This document shows, piece after piece, positions 45,768-54,535 of a DNA stretch of 64,000 bases; the first letter of the stretch is position 1, and each line of letters starts with the position of its first letter. A model generated the notes under the pieces. The model did no database searches, had not been told where the DNA came from, and saw nothing but the letters and a program-made list of their open reading frames with translations. The stretch is taken from the NCBI RefSeq assembly GCF_003286915.1, contig NZ_QMFY01000009.1:124001-188000 (forward strand), given 5' to 3'. The position numbers were made by a program, and so were the translations under genes. The stretch comes from Pseudochryseolinea flava. GTDB taxonomy: Bacteria > Bacteroidota > Bacteroidia > Cytophagales > Cyclobacteriaceae.

Positions 45768-46724
45768 TTAGTTCAGCGCCAAAAGGATTGCGATCAGATT
45801 GGCACTGACGTATGCGGCGATTACAAAACGCGAACCGATGCTGTTCACCCGTTCCGATTGCTGGATCTTTCCTGCGTCGTGAAGCTTCAGCGATAGCGCC
45901 GAAACAACGAGCGTGATAAATACAGCAAAAAATGTGAAGGTATGCAACGTGTCAACCAACGTGAATGCCGACGACTCGGGTAGTAGAGAATCGATGATGT
46001 ACTTGTTACCGACTGCTGCAAACAAACCACCGACGGGTAATCCGAACCGTGGTTCTAACTCTGAAGGATGTGGTGTGAAGCTCACCATGGCAATCAGAAA
46101 TGCGATGTACATGCCGATGAAGATTTTTAAAAACAATCCCCATGCATCACGTTCTAAGTCCATTTCAATGTTGAATGTTGAAAATACTTGCGCCGGATTG
46201 GAGGCGTCGCCAAAGCCCGTCTCGTAGTCATTCTCTTTGTTGATCACTTGAAAGTGGGTGATGTTCCAACCATCGATGGCTTCTTTTTCATCGAAGCGAC
46301 TGCCTTTCACATCAGGCACAAAGATGAGATGTTTGTTGTCGAACAAAGTGTTTTCAATTTGAACACGCAGATGTTGTGAATCGAATGGGAAATCTTTCAC
46401 GTCCCAACTTTCTTTCATCGTGCATTTCATCTTCATGATTGTCCAAGCCTTTCCATCAATGCTATCGTTGATGATTTCGGGTGGCTCAATTTCTTTTGCG
46501 TTGGGAATATCGAGTTGTTTTGAAAAATCAAAATCCGGATTGTCGTAGACAAACCAAAGCCAAAAGCGGATGGTGTATTCCTTATCGTGAAAGTTGATAT
46601 CGTGAACGCTGATGATGTAAGCGCCGACTTTTACAGTATCCGGTACGTTGTTTTTTGTACTGTCTTGCGCAAAGGCAGTTGTTGTGGCCAGCAGCAGGAC
46701 AAACAGGGCAAGGGTTCTTTTCAT
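45768..46724 (-). CDS. Pentameric ligand-gated ion channel homologue
   Basis: The 318-residue protein has a signal peptide (1-19) and an extracellular beta-rich domain (about 28-190). YTIRFWLWFVYDNPDFDF and the core FPFDSQHLRVQIEN (Phe112-Pro-Phe-Asp115) match the pentameric receptor fold. Four membrane helices follow at about 198-216 (M1), 227-247 (M2), 255-278 (M3) and 297-317 (M4). The flanking Cys pair is missing, as in other prokaryotic members. RFGLPVGGLFAAVGNKYII fits the M2 pore helix after its conserved Arg. The signal ligand is unknown. I chose the ATG at 46724; a promoter-like element lies upstream. Confidence 0.8.
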   Translation of the reverse strand: MKRTLALFVLLLATTTAFAQDSTKNNVPDTVKVGAYIISVHDINFHDKEYTIRFWLWFVYDNPDFDFSKQLDIPNAKEIEPPEIINDSIDGKAWTIMKMKCTMKESWDVKDFPFDSQHLRVQIENTLFDNKHLIFVPDVKGSRFDEKEAIDGWNITHFQVINKENDYETGFGDASNPAQVFSTFNIEMDLERDAWGLFLKIFIGMYIAFLIAMVSFTPHPSELEPRFGLPVGGLFAAVGNKYIIDSLLPESSAFTLVDTLHTFTFFAVFITLVVSALSLKLHDAGKIQQSERVNSIGSRFVIAAYVSANLIAILLALN

Positions 46725-46738
46725 GACGAATAAGCGAT

Positions 46739-46766
46739 CAAAAATATCACTTTTGTCCAAACCAAA
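46739..46766 (-). promoter_or_regulatory. Candidate promoter of the channel gene
   Basis: On the minus strand TTTG (46763-46766) and TATTTTTG (46739-46746) are 16 bases apart, a good Bacteroidota -33/-7 pair. Transcription would begin a few bases before the ATG at 46724. Confidence 0.5.
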
Positions 46767-46830
46767 GAAGCGCTCAAAGGTTCGGAACTTTGGGAAAGCT
46801 ATGCTAATTTTAAATCTAAATTTACTCACC

Positions 46831-47247
46831 ATGTATATCGGTCTATTGCATACGCATTCCTCGGTACGTTATCTTGTACTTATCATGTTACTTATCGTGA
46901 TTGGAAAATCACTGCTAGGGCTTGTGTCAAAAAAACCTTTTGAAAAGATAGACAATGTCTTCAGTCTGATCCTTCTGATCGTAACGCACATTCAATTTCT
47001 GGTAGGGTTAATTCTTTATTTTGTCAGCCCACGCGCTGGAAGCGAAAGGTACTTTAAATTCGAACACGCTTTCGGGATGCTTTTAGCGGTAATCTTAATT
47101 ACGGTAGCCAGAACAACATCGAAGAAAATGACTGACGATTCTTCTAAATTCAAGAGACTTACTTACCTAAATGTTTTGGCATTGGTCGTGATTTTGGGAA
47201 CGCTACTGATGGGACACCTTAAGATTATTGGCAATACGAACATGTGA
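46831..47247 (+). CDS. Four-helix membrane protein, cytochrome b-like annotation class
   Basis: The 138 residues form four hydrophobic helices with MYIGLLHTHSSVRYLVLIML at the start. Similar short Bacteroidota proteins are loosely called cytochrome b or CopD-like. His residues at the ends of helices (LLHTHSS, THIQ, EHAFG, GHLK) could bind haem, but this is inference. I chose the ATG at 46831; an in-frame ATG ten codons upstream exists. It is divergent from the channel gene and followed by a strong terminator. Confidence 0.7.
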   Translation: MYIGLLHTHSSVRYLVLIMLLIVIGKSLLGLVSKKPFEKIDNVFSLILLIVTHIQFLVGLILYFVSPRAGSERYFKFEHAFGMLLAVILITVARTTSKKMTDDSSKFKRLTYLNVLALVVILGTLLMGHLKIIGNTNM

Positions 47248-47266
47248 GGTGTCAAAACCTTCGCTC

Positions 47267-47291
47267 AAACCGGGTAAGTCCCGGTTTTTTT
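47267..47291 (+). terminator. Terminator of the four-helix protein gene
   Basis: A perfect eight-base stem (AAACCGGG and CCCGGTTT) with loop TAAGT runs into a T tract. Confidence 0.92.
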
Positions 47292-47343
47292 GTTTCGCTT
47301 CGTTACTTGTTTAGTTTAACTTTACCCAGTTAAAAGTATAGTT

Positions 47344-49110
47344 ATGAAAACCCCGCTTTTATTTTTTGCCGGATTGTTGCTGTCGGTAACCGTTATTGCA
47401 CAAACCACCGCCTCGCTGCAACGCTACGAACTTGTGAAAATGGACAAAACGGTTAACACCTTCCACCACGAAGCGGCACCGGTTATTTCTCCCGATGGAA
47501 ATACCCTTTATTTTTTCGTGCAAGACCATCCTGAAAACTCGCAGGGAAAAGACGACACCCAAGACATTTGGATGTCGAAGAAAGATGCGAATGGCACCTG
47601 GTCGCCAGCGGAGCATTTAAGAAATCCATATAACATTCATCGTTCCAATCAAGTATTCACCGTGTTGCCCGATGGAAGCCTTTTTATAAAAGGTGGACGA
47701 ACAAAGGGAGAAAAAGGATTTTCTCTCGTCACCGGTGGTTCACTGCGCGAACTCGATGTGAAAGACTTTAAGTCGATGAACAAGGGACGGTTTTACGGCG
47801 CAAGCATGTCGGGAGATATGAAGCATATGCTGATTTACTTCAGCGAAAAAGAAAATAGCCCTGACAGCGATCTTTATGCAAGCCACGTACAGCCGAATGG
47901 TTCATGGTCGCGTCCGGAGAAAATGAAACTCAGCTCGACAACAGATGATGTAGGACCGTTTATCGGACCTGATCAAAAAACGCTGTATTTCGCCAGTGCA
48001 CGTCAGGCTCCTGGTCGTCAAGGCGGTACCGATATTTACAAAACCACACGGTTGGATGATACTTGGATGAACTGGTCAGTGCCTGAAAACCTAGGTAAGC
48101 CGATCAATACCAGCGCGCTCGATTATTATTTTACCATCGATGCGCAGGGAAATGTTTTTACGAGTCGCGCGAATAAGGCGATGGAAGGCGCACAACTCGA
48201 CCTCTACATGTTGGTGCCCAAAACATTTAAAGTTAACCTGACCGGTGTTGTGTTGAATGAAAAAGATCAGCAGCCGTTGGTTGCTGAGGTAGAAATTGCT
48301 GTTAAAGACAAAGAGCCGTCTAAGTTAAAAACCAATACGACCGGAAAATTTGAATCGAAGCTCGTCGAAACACCATCGATTGCCATCAGCGCCAAATCAG
48401 AGGGATTCCAGCCGAAAAGTCAAAATATCACGGTACCCCTACTGGTACGCGATACAACGATCTATGTTGAATTACTATTGAAGCCTGTGCCAAAGAAACT
48501 CATTCTCGCGGGTAGTGTATTCGACAAGAAAACAGATCAGCTCATTCCTGGTGCTAAACTTGATATCACGGTGCGCGGCGATAAAAAAACAGCTTTTAAA
48601 TTGGTGGCCGAAAAAGGTGGCTTTGAGCGCGAGATTCCAAAGATTGGAAGATACATCATTACAGCTTCTGCGGAAGGGTATCTGAATACCACGGATAGCG
48701 TAGAAGTGGAGAGCTTGGAAAATACACCTGTTGTGAAAGATGTTTATCTGACGCCAATCGAAGTGGGTGTTACAGTACGTTTGAAGAATATCTATTTTGA
48801 TTTTGATAAAACGACATTGAAGAAAGAATCCTTTACAGAGTTGAACAAGGTGGTGGATTTCCTCAAACAAAATGAATCTGTAGAAATTGAGATCGCTGGT
48901 CATACTGACAACAAAGGTTCAGATGATTACAACGCAAATCTTTCGCAAGGCCGCTCACAATCTGTTGTTGATTATCTGATCAGTCAAGGGATTGACAGCA
49001 ACCGCTTATCTGCGCACGGCTATGGTGAATCAAAACCAATCGATACAAACGATACGGATGCCGGACGTGCCAATAATAGACGCGTAGAATTTACCGTGTT
49101 GAAGAAATAG
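47344..49110 (+). CDS. OmpA-family protein with PD40 propeller
   Basis: The 588-residue envelope protein begins with a signal peptide (FAGLLLSVTVIAQ). PD40/TolB-like blades follow (PVISPDGNTLYFFVQDH, GPDQKTLYFASARQAPGR), then two carboxypeptidase-regulatory-like beta domains (about 290-480). A C-terminal OmpA peptidoglycan-binding domain closes it, with IYFDFDKTTLKKESFTELNK, IEIAGHTDNKGSDDYNANLS and RANNRRVEF. Such proteins usually tether the outer membrane to the wall. In type IX secretion species similar architectures belong to gliding and secretion complexes, but nothing here confirms that. Confidence 0.92.
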   Translation: MKTPLLFFAGLLLSVTVIAQTTASLQRYELVKMDKTVNTFHHEAAPVISPDGNTLYFFVQDHPENSQGKDDTQDIWMSKKDANGTWSPAEHLRNPYNIHRSNQVFTVLPDGSLFIKGGRTKGEKGFSLVTGGSLRELDVKDFKSMNKGRFYGASMSGDMKHMLIYFSEKENSPDSDLYASHVQPNGSWSRPEKMKLSSTTDDVGPFIGPDQKTLYFASARQAPGRQGGTDIYKTTRLDDTWMNWSVPENLGKPINTSALDYYFTIDAQGNVFTSRANKAMEGAQLDLYMLVPKTFKVNLTGVVLNEKDQQPLVAEVEIAVKDKEPSKLKTNTTGKFESKLVETPSIAISAKSEGFQPKSQNITVPLLVRDTTIYVELLLKPVPKKLILAGSVFDKKTDQLIPGAKLDITVRGDKKTAFKLVAEKGGFEREIPKIGRYIITASAEGYLNTTDSVEVESLENTPVVKDVYLTPIEVGVTVRLKNIYFDFDKTTLKKESFTELNKVVDFLKQNESVEIEIAGHTDNKGSDDYNANLSQGRSQSVVDYLISQGIDSNRLSAHGYGESKPIDTNDTDAGRANNRRVEFTVLKK

Positions 49111-49154
49111 TGATCCGTTATCCGTTATTGATGAACGGGTGTCGCGAGAATAAT

Positions 49155-49190
49155 AAAGAGTCATCTTTTGATAAGGTGGCTCTTTTTTTT
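49155..49190 (+). terminator. Terminator of the OmpA-type gene
   Basis: AAAGAGTCATCTT (49155-49167) pairs with AAGGTGGCTCTTT (49173-49185), two pairs being G-U, with further T to 49190. Confidence 0.8.
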
Positions 49191-49305
49191 GTGTGATATT
49201 ATCTGAGCTATTTGGGTGCTGCATTAAATAGTCGCATTTGCGTTAGCGATGGCAGCGTCACCCCGGACCCCAGTTCTCGGGGGAGGAGTATAGCGGACAG
49301 CGCGG

Positions 49306-49319
49306 CCCGCCGCGGCGGG
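49306..49319. repeat. GC-rich perfect palindrome
   Basis: CCCGCCGCGGCGGG is a perfect 14-base palindrome inside a gene-free, locally GC-rich stretch (49191-49482) unlike its surroundings. Nothing else in that stretch could be assigned. Confidence 0.6.
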
Positions 49320-49482
49320 AAACGCCCAGAACGTTAAATTGTAAAGGAGCTATCACCACGACATTGGCATGCGGTGAAAAATCCGATAACGTTCTCGATA
49401 ATTAATTATAAGAAGATAGGATGTCGTTCAATCGCAAGACCAAACGACTTGGTGCTTGAGGCAGGAAACGCGCAACGCTTAC

Positions 49483-49989
49483 TTATGCGCGCTGGTGCAC
49501 CGCTAAGTAATCTTTAATCTGATGAACCACTTCCTCTACTGTTTTCGCAACCATCACACGGTAAGTGCCGATGTTTTTGAAAAAGCGAATAGTGATTTCA
49601 TCTTGATTGAGTAGGATTACTTTTTTGTTTGATTTGATCGCGAGTGCAACTTCAGAAGCTGTACCGGCCGCCATACCAAGCACGACGATGATGTTACTGG
49701 AGAGTACATTGATATAGTTTCGACCACTACCCATACCAGTAACAATTCTGATCTGTGCATTCTCAGATGCATTGTGATCATTGCTGTCGGGTAGAATACC
49801 GATTGTAAGACCATTGCCTTCACGCGCGCCTTTCATGGCAGCGTCCATTACGCCGAAGCTGCGTCCGCCTGTTAGCGTAACCCAACCGTTTTTGGCAATA
49901 GCGAAACCGAGGTCGAAAGCCATTTCGTTGTCTTCCGGTGAAGCATTTTCACCAGGCCCCATAACACCCACAAGAATTTTTGGAAACAT
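49483..49989 (-). CDS. LOG/SLOG-like nucleotide-binding protein (TIGR00725 type)
   Basis: The 168-residue Rossmann-like protein starts ILVGVMGPGENASPED and contains LTGGRSFGVMDAAMKGARE and VLGMAAGTASEVALAIKSNK. These correspond to the nucleotide-phosphate loop and the GxGTxxE-like motif of the LOG/SLOG superfamily. Relatives hydrolyse or bind nucleotides; the plant-type LOG enzymes activate cytokinins. The canonical PGGxGTxxE is altered (AAGTASE), so a binding role is possible. I chose the ATG at 49989; the 19 upstream residues look untranslated. Confidence 0.82.
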   Translation of the reverse strand: MFPKILVGVMGPGENASPEDNEMAFDLGFAIAKNGWVTLTGGRSFGVMDAAMKGAREGNGLTIGILPDSNDHNASENAQIRIVTGMGSGRNYINVLSSNIIVVLGMAAGTASEVALAIKSNKKVILLNQDEITIRFFKNIGTYRVMVAKTVEEVVHQIKDYLAVHQRA

Positions 49990-50062
49990 AACTAGAGAGA
50001 TGAATGCCAAAGTTAACTGAGAACGTCCCGAGTAACAAGTTTTCAAATGCGATTAAATACTT

Positions 50063-50467
50063 TTAGTCGAATTCCTGCTCACAGTCTAGGCATCGATAAA
50101 CTTTTTTTTGCGGGATGAACACGCCAAAGAAAAGCACACCCAACGCAGAGAGAGCTTTGTCATAGAAACGTTTCGGGAAATCACGCTCGAGTCTAGACGA
50201 ATGGCAACCAGGGCAACTCATAAACGAGCCATCATCTTTTTGCATCGCGGCTTCGCGTAGCACATGATCGGCTTGTTCAATATCTTTATGGAAAATATGC
50301 AGTCGTACCTTGATTGCCAGGAGGTGAGTACCGGGATAGAGGTTGGCCAAATTTTCTTCCGTCAAGAAACACGGAATGCCGTAAGCGTCAAGTTTGGTCT
50401 TGCAAATATTGGCGCCTATTGCATCATCGAATTCGCGTATGACCACTATCTTTTCAGCTTCTTCCAT
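50063..50467 (-). CDS. DUF2007-type protein with zinc ribbon
   Basis: The 134-residue protein has an N-terminal DUF2007-like domain, related to PII folds (IVVIREFDDAIGANICKTKLD, YGIPCFLTEENLANLYPG). A short hydrophobic helix (ALGVLFFGVFIP) follows, flanked by two CxxC pairs (CPGC and CLDC) that suggest a zinc ribbon. The domain is proposed to act in signalling; its partner is unknown. Its start codon is only 12 bases from the start of the divergent VWA gene. Confidence 0.75.
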   Translation of the reverse strand: MEEAEKIVVIREFDDAIGANICKTKLDAYGIPCFLTEENLANLYPGTHLLAIKVRLHIFHKDIEQADHVLREAAMQKDDGSFMSCPGCHSSRLERDFPKRFYDKALSALGVLFFGVFIPQKKVYRCLDCEQEFD

Positions 50468-50479
50468 AACCTCAAAAAC

Positions 50480-53281
50480 ATGAATAATTTATCAATATTT
50501 CGCGCCATTTCACAGAGACGCTTTGAGGAATGCAAAAGTTTTGCGCCAGCTCACACATTGCACACGTTATTGCTCGCCATGCTTGTCTTTCTTGCTTTGT
50601 CCGCACAGGCGCAAGTCATCACGCCCCTACAACAAAAAGCACTCAATGCGCATGTCGACTACGCTAATCAGTCCGCCGATGAAATGACCGCCGTAGTGAA
50701 AAGTATCATCGATTATTATCCATCACTGAAACAAAAACGCTCATGGGGACCACCACGGTATACATGCCCGGTGCAACTGGAAGAATACTATGCAAAGACA
50801 GCATTAGCACTTCAGAAAAATATTCCTGCAACATCGTTAGCCAAAATTCAGCCTGCAATGCGTGCGCTACAAGACGCTGCTGCAAAAATTGATGAGCAAT
50901 GTAAAGCGCTTGACACGTATCATAAACTAGAAGATTATAAGCAAGACAACTTTGCAAAGGCCTTAACCATAATCGAAAACATTCCGCCACTATTGAAAAG
51001 TTACAAAGAAAAGCAGCGGGCATTGAACACTGCACTTGAAGATGCTTACAAAAAACTAAATGCTGGTGCGCCTCAAGGTGTTTATGCAAAGTCTGATGCG
51101 GCCATTCGAAGACAAGTACAAGCGGAAAGAAATCTAATTGACCAATGGACATTCAACATCGCACGGGAAGTGCATACGGGATGGCCAGTCGAGAAATTGG
51201 AAGCGAGCATTATGCAAACAGATCAAGCGCTTGTTTCACTGAAGTCAAGCACACCGGCGTTGAAATATCCAGCGTCGAGCATGTGGACGTCCTTTCAAGG
51301 ATCGTTGTCCGATATTCTCGAAGAAAAACGTCGAGGGCTTGATCAATACACATACGAGGCAAAAAAATCGGACGAGTATAGTAATAGGGTGTACATGGAC
51401 TTGATCAATTACTTCAATGGTGGTGTACTGACAAACTATAATACATTTTTGCAGTTTTCTGAAGGCAATGGATACCACGGATTGAAAGCCATTAAATACT
51501 TTCCATTGTATGAAATCAGAACGCAATCTCAAGTTGAAAATATTTCAGTGAAACCGTTTGAAGATATTCCACACCATGCGGTTTCATTTCCGCCAGCTAA
51601 AACGGCCATCACAACCAATGCCTTCATTGTGCTGACAGAATACATTGAATTTTTAAATGAAACTTGGCGACAAGTAAATCATTTGCAATTGATCGTTGGA
51701 AACTTTAGTTCGAGTGCAGCATATTATAAGAATATAGATGACTACAGTCGTCATGGGGCCATGCAATTTGATTTTAAAGGACTTGAAATTCCCTTGTCTT
51801 CATATCAAAAAGTTGTGGTAGATAGCAAAGTTCTTCCGCCATTGGCATCCAAAACTTTTAATGATCAGGCTACGGTTATATTGAATATATTAAAAGAGAT
51901 GAACGAACAGTGTGCGTCATTGGCGGTCGATGTGAAGGAACGTAAATATGAACAAGACCGTCTTGGGAATACTTATAAGGTTCTTGAGCGCATGGCCAAG
52001 CTTTTTTCTACATGGGATGAACGCAAGGAAGTTTTATATATTGATCTTCGCGCGTATTTCGATAGCCACCCCGTTGCAGCGCCTACAGACAACTGGTATA
52101 TTTCTGGAAAGGCGCTTTTGAATTTGACAGACCTAGACCGTGAACAACTATTCAAAGCAAAAGCATATTACTTGGGAAATGCCAACGTTGTAATCTCAAC
52201 GGAGAAAATTGACGCTACGCTTCGCGACGTTATCGCCAATGAATACACGAACATGAAGGGAATAGAGAAGATCGGAAGGAACAATGGAAATTGCCCTTAT
52301 ACGCCTTATGAAGATTTACCTAAAAATTCAAAAACACTTAGCGAACATTTGCAAAAGCTAAAACCGGCGAAGGAAGGATTTTATGATCATCCGTACCACA
52401 GCATGGTTTACATGTATAATGAGATTGCTGATGATTACAACAAGTTTTGTGACTTGTCTAAAACCATTCCGCATTTAAAAGTGGTGAAGCAACCGGAGTT
52501 GTTTCAATTGGCTTCACCTAAAGAGAAAATGGGTGAGCAAAAAAAGCCGGCAGCGCAACCTAATATTAGTGTGAAGGCTGCAGAAGCGCCAGCATCGGTA
52601 ACAGCGCAGTCAAATCGAGGGAGTGGTACGCCGCCGCCGGCAAGTCAATCGATTAAAGTTGTACACGACACTGTCTACATCGAGCGTCGTGATACGGTTA
52701 CAATTTACGCTGGTGACGAGAATCTTCGTTCGATGGAAGGTTACGCGACTAATAATTTGGTTTTGCTTTTAGACGTTTCAGGTTCCATGAATACACCTGA
52801 AAAATTTCCAGTGCTGAAGAAGTCGGTGCTTGATTTGATTTCCATGATGCGCGCGGAAGATCAGGTTTCAATCATCACGTTTTCGAGTAAACCGAAAGTG
52901 ATGTTGGATGCCATTTCATTTAAGGAGGAGGAGAAAATTAAAAAAGCGATAGAAAGTTTGAAGTCGTCGGGGAAAACGGACGGCGACGCAGGGATTTCAT
53001 TAGCATATAAGGTTGCAGATGAGCATTATGTTCGCGGTGGTAACAACCGGATCATTCTGGCCACTGATGGCGAATTTGTATTGAATGACGCTACGTTGTC
53101 ACTCATTCAGAAATTTTCGACACAGGACATCTACCTCTCCATTTTTAATTTTGGCAAAGGTATGGGGTCATCGAAGAACCTTGAGAAGCTTGCCCACCTC
53201 GGAAAGGGAAACTATGAATATATCGCCAAGGAAAATGTAGATGTGAAGCTAATCCGCGAAGTGAAAGCGAAACGGAAATAG
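50480..53281 (+). CDS. Large secreted VWA-domain protein
   Basis: The 933-residue protein begins with a signal peptide (LLLAMLVFLALSAQAQ). About 650 residues of mostly helical sequence follow that I cannot assign, then a Pro/Ala-rich linker (about 690-740) and a C-terminal von Willebrand A domain. The metal-binding MIDAS is complete: DVSGS (765-769), Thr833 in KTDGDAG and Asp863 in ATDGE. VWA domains bind protein partners through the metal site. I chose the ATG at 50480 as the first that gives the signal peptide; the longer frame overlaps the divergent DUF2007 gene. Confidence 0.88.
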   Translation: MNNLSIFRAISQRRFEECKSFAPAHTLHTLLLAMLVFLALSAQAQVITPLQQKALNAHVDYANQSADEMTAVVKSIIDYYPSLKQKRSWGPPRYTCPVQLEEYYAKTALALQKNIPATSLAKIQPAMRALQDAAAKIDEQCKALDTYHKLEDYKQDNFAKALTIIENIPPLLKSYKEKQRALNTALEDAYKKLNAGAPQGVYAKSDAAIRRQVQAERNLIDQWTFNIAREVHTGWPVEKLEASIMQTDQALVSLKSSTPALKYPASSMWTSFQGSLSDILEEKRRGLDQYTYEAKKSDEYSNRVYMDLINYFNGGVLTNYNTFLQFSEGNGYHGLKAIKYFPLYEIRTQSQVENISVKPFEDIPHHAVSFPPAKTAITTNAFIVLTEYIEFLNETWRQVNHLQLIVGNFSSSAAYYKNIDDYSRHGAMQFDFKGLEIPLSSYQKVVVDSKVLPPLASKTFNDQATVILNILKEMNEQCASLAVDVKERKYEQDRLGNTYKVLERMAKLFSTWDERKEVLYIDLRAYFDSHPVAAPTDNWYISGKALLNLTDLDREQLFKAKAYYLGNANVVISTEKIDATLRDVIANEYTNMKGIEKIGRNNGNCPYTPYEDLPKNSKTLSEHLQKLKPAKEGFYDHPYHSMVYMYNEIADDYNKFCDLSKTIPHLKVVKQPELFQLASPKEKMGEQKKPAAQPNISVKAAEAPASVTAQSNRGSGTPPPASQSIKVVHDTVYIERRDTVTIYAGDENLRSMEGYATNNLVLLLDVSGSMNTPEKFPVLKKSVLDLISMMRAEDQVSIITFSSKPKVMLDAISFKEEEKIKKAIESLKSSGKTDGDAGISLAYKVADEHYVRGGNNRIILATDGEFVLNDATLSLIQKFSTQDIYLSIFNFGKGMGSSKNLEKLAHLGKGNYEYIAKENVDVKLIREVKAKRK

Positions 53282-53385
53282 TTATCGGTTGTCAGTTATC
53301 AGTGTATCAGTTTTGAAACTTTGAACTTTTAACTTTAAACTTTTAAAACTTTCCGCTTTAAGCTTTCTGCTTTCCGCTTTAGCCT
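53281..53385. repeat. Short-unit intergenic repeat region
   Basis: GTTATCRGTTGTCAGTTATCAGTG units lead into AACTTTGAACTTTTAACTTT and CCGCTTTAAGCTTTCTGC units. They are the same families as the array at 18001 and the stretch at 41483. Confidence 0.7.
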
Positions 53386-53461
53386 CTGTTTTTTAAAATA
53401 ATTTTACAATTCCACTGTAACATCGCTCCAATGCCGGCGTCTTGTTATTGAATTTCAACGG

Positions 53462-53974
53462 ATGAATCAGGAAGCATTTCAAAACCGGGTTTTGCCAGCT
53501 AAAAACAAGCTTTTTCGCTTTGCTCTCAAGTTTTTGGGGAACGAAGAGGAGGCGAAAGACGTGGTACAGGAGGTATTTATTCGGGTTTGGAACGGTCGCG
53601 ATCAGATGCACGAGGTTCAGAATTGGGAGGCCTGGTGTATGCGCATCACCAGAAACCTGTCGCTGGACAGAATTCGATCGCTAACCCGCAAGCAAACGCA
53701 GCCTATTGAATCGTCGTTTGATGTTCGCCAAGAAACTTTAACACCGCACGAGTCAACGGAAGCACATGAAGACATGCAACGCATAACACAGTTTATCGCC
53801 GCATTGCCTGAAAAGCAACGCCAGATTATACACCTTCGCGACGTGGAGGGGTATAGTTACAACGAGATTTGTGAAATTATGGAGCTGGACATGAACCAGG
53901 TGAAAGTAAATCTGTTTCGCGCCAGAAACGCTGTACGGGAAAAGTTAACTAAGATCAATGCTTATGGACTCTAA
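53462..53974 (+). CDS. ECF-type RNA polymerase sigma factor
   Basis: The 170-residue protein has region 2 (FLGNEEEAKDVVQEVFIRVW, then NWEAWCMRITRNLSLDRIR) and region 4 (GYSYNEICEIMELDMNQVKVN). It fits an ECF sigma factor typical of Bacteroidota. The next gene starts within its last codons, and a tandem set of secreted proteins follows, so it probably controls that module with the overlapping gene as its anti-sigma factor. The trigger is not known. Confidence 0.93.
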   Translation: MNQEAFQNRVLPAKNKLFRFALKFLGNEEEAKDVVQEVFIRVWNGRDQMHEVQNWEAWCMRITRNLSLDRIRSLTRKQTQPIESSFDVRQETLTPHESTEAHEDMQRITQFIAALPEKQRQIIHLRDVEGYSYNEICEIMELDMNQVKVNLFRARNAVREKLTKINAYGL

Positions 53975-54467
53975 AAAAATTGAAGAACTCTTAAACAAAT
54001 ACTGGAACTGCGAAACTTCCTTAGAAGAAGAGCAGCAGTTGAAGGAGTATTTCAAATCGGGCGAGATTCCAGAACAATTGAAAGACACCGCTGCCTTATT
54101 CCAATATTTTGACGTGAGCAAAAAAAAATCGCTAAACGATATTGGCTTTGATAACTCCATACTGAACAGCGTAGCGCCGAAGAAAGGAAAAATCGTAAAG
54201 CTTGTATACAACTCCATGCGCATCGCTGCAGGCATAGCCGTACTCGTAGCCGCCGTATGGTTTGTACGTCAAGAACTTCGTAAAAGCGATCCCCCAAGCG
54301 CAACGGTCGAAGATACTTACGATGATCCAAAACTCGCTTTCGAAGAAACTAAAAAAGCATTGATGATGATCTCCAAAAGTTTCGGAAAAGCAGAGGAACA
54401 AGCGCGCAAGTTGAACATGTTTAACGAAGCGCAAGAAGGAATTAACAAGACACCTGAAAAAAAGTAA
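53964..54467 (+). CDS. Putative anti-sigma factor
   Basis: The 167-residue protein starts MDSKKIEELLNKYWNCETSL, a helical cytosolic domain of the type found in Bacteroidota anti-sigma partners. One membrane helix follows at about residues 85-104 (AAGIAVLVAAVWFVRQEL), then a short periplasmic tail. It overlaps the ECF sigma gene by 11 bases. Two starts are possible (53958 and 53964). The anti-sigma role is inferred from order and topology, since no zinc motif is present. Confidence 0.75.
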   Translation: MDSKKIEELLNKYWNCETSLEEEQQLKEYFKSGEIPEQLKDTAALFQYFDVSKKKSLNDIGFDNSILNSVAPKKGKIVKLVYNSMRIAAGIAVLVAAVWFVRQELRKSDPPSATVEDTYDDPKLAFEETKKALMMISKSFGKAEEQARKLNMFNEAQEGINKTPEKK

Positions 54468-54535
54468 CCTCAAGATACTGCCCCCCAAGCAGTCGTACTT
54501 CAAATAAAAATTAGAAAAGCATAAACATTCTGTAT

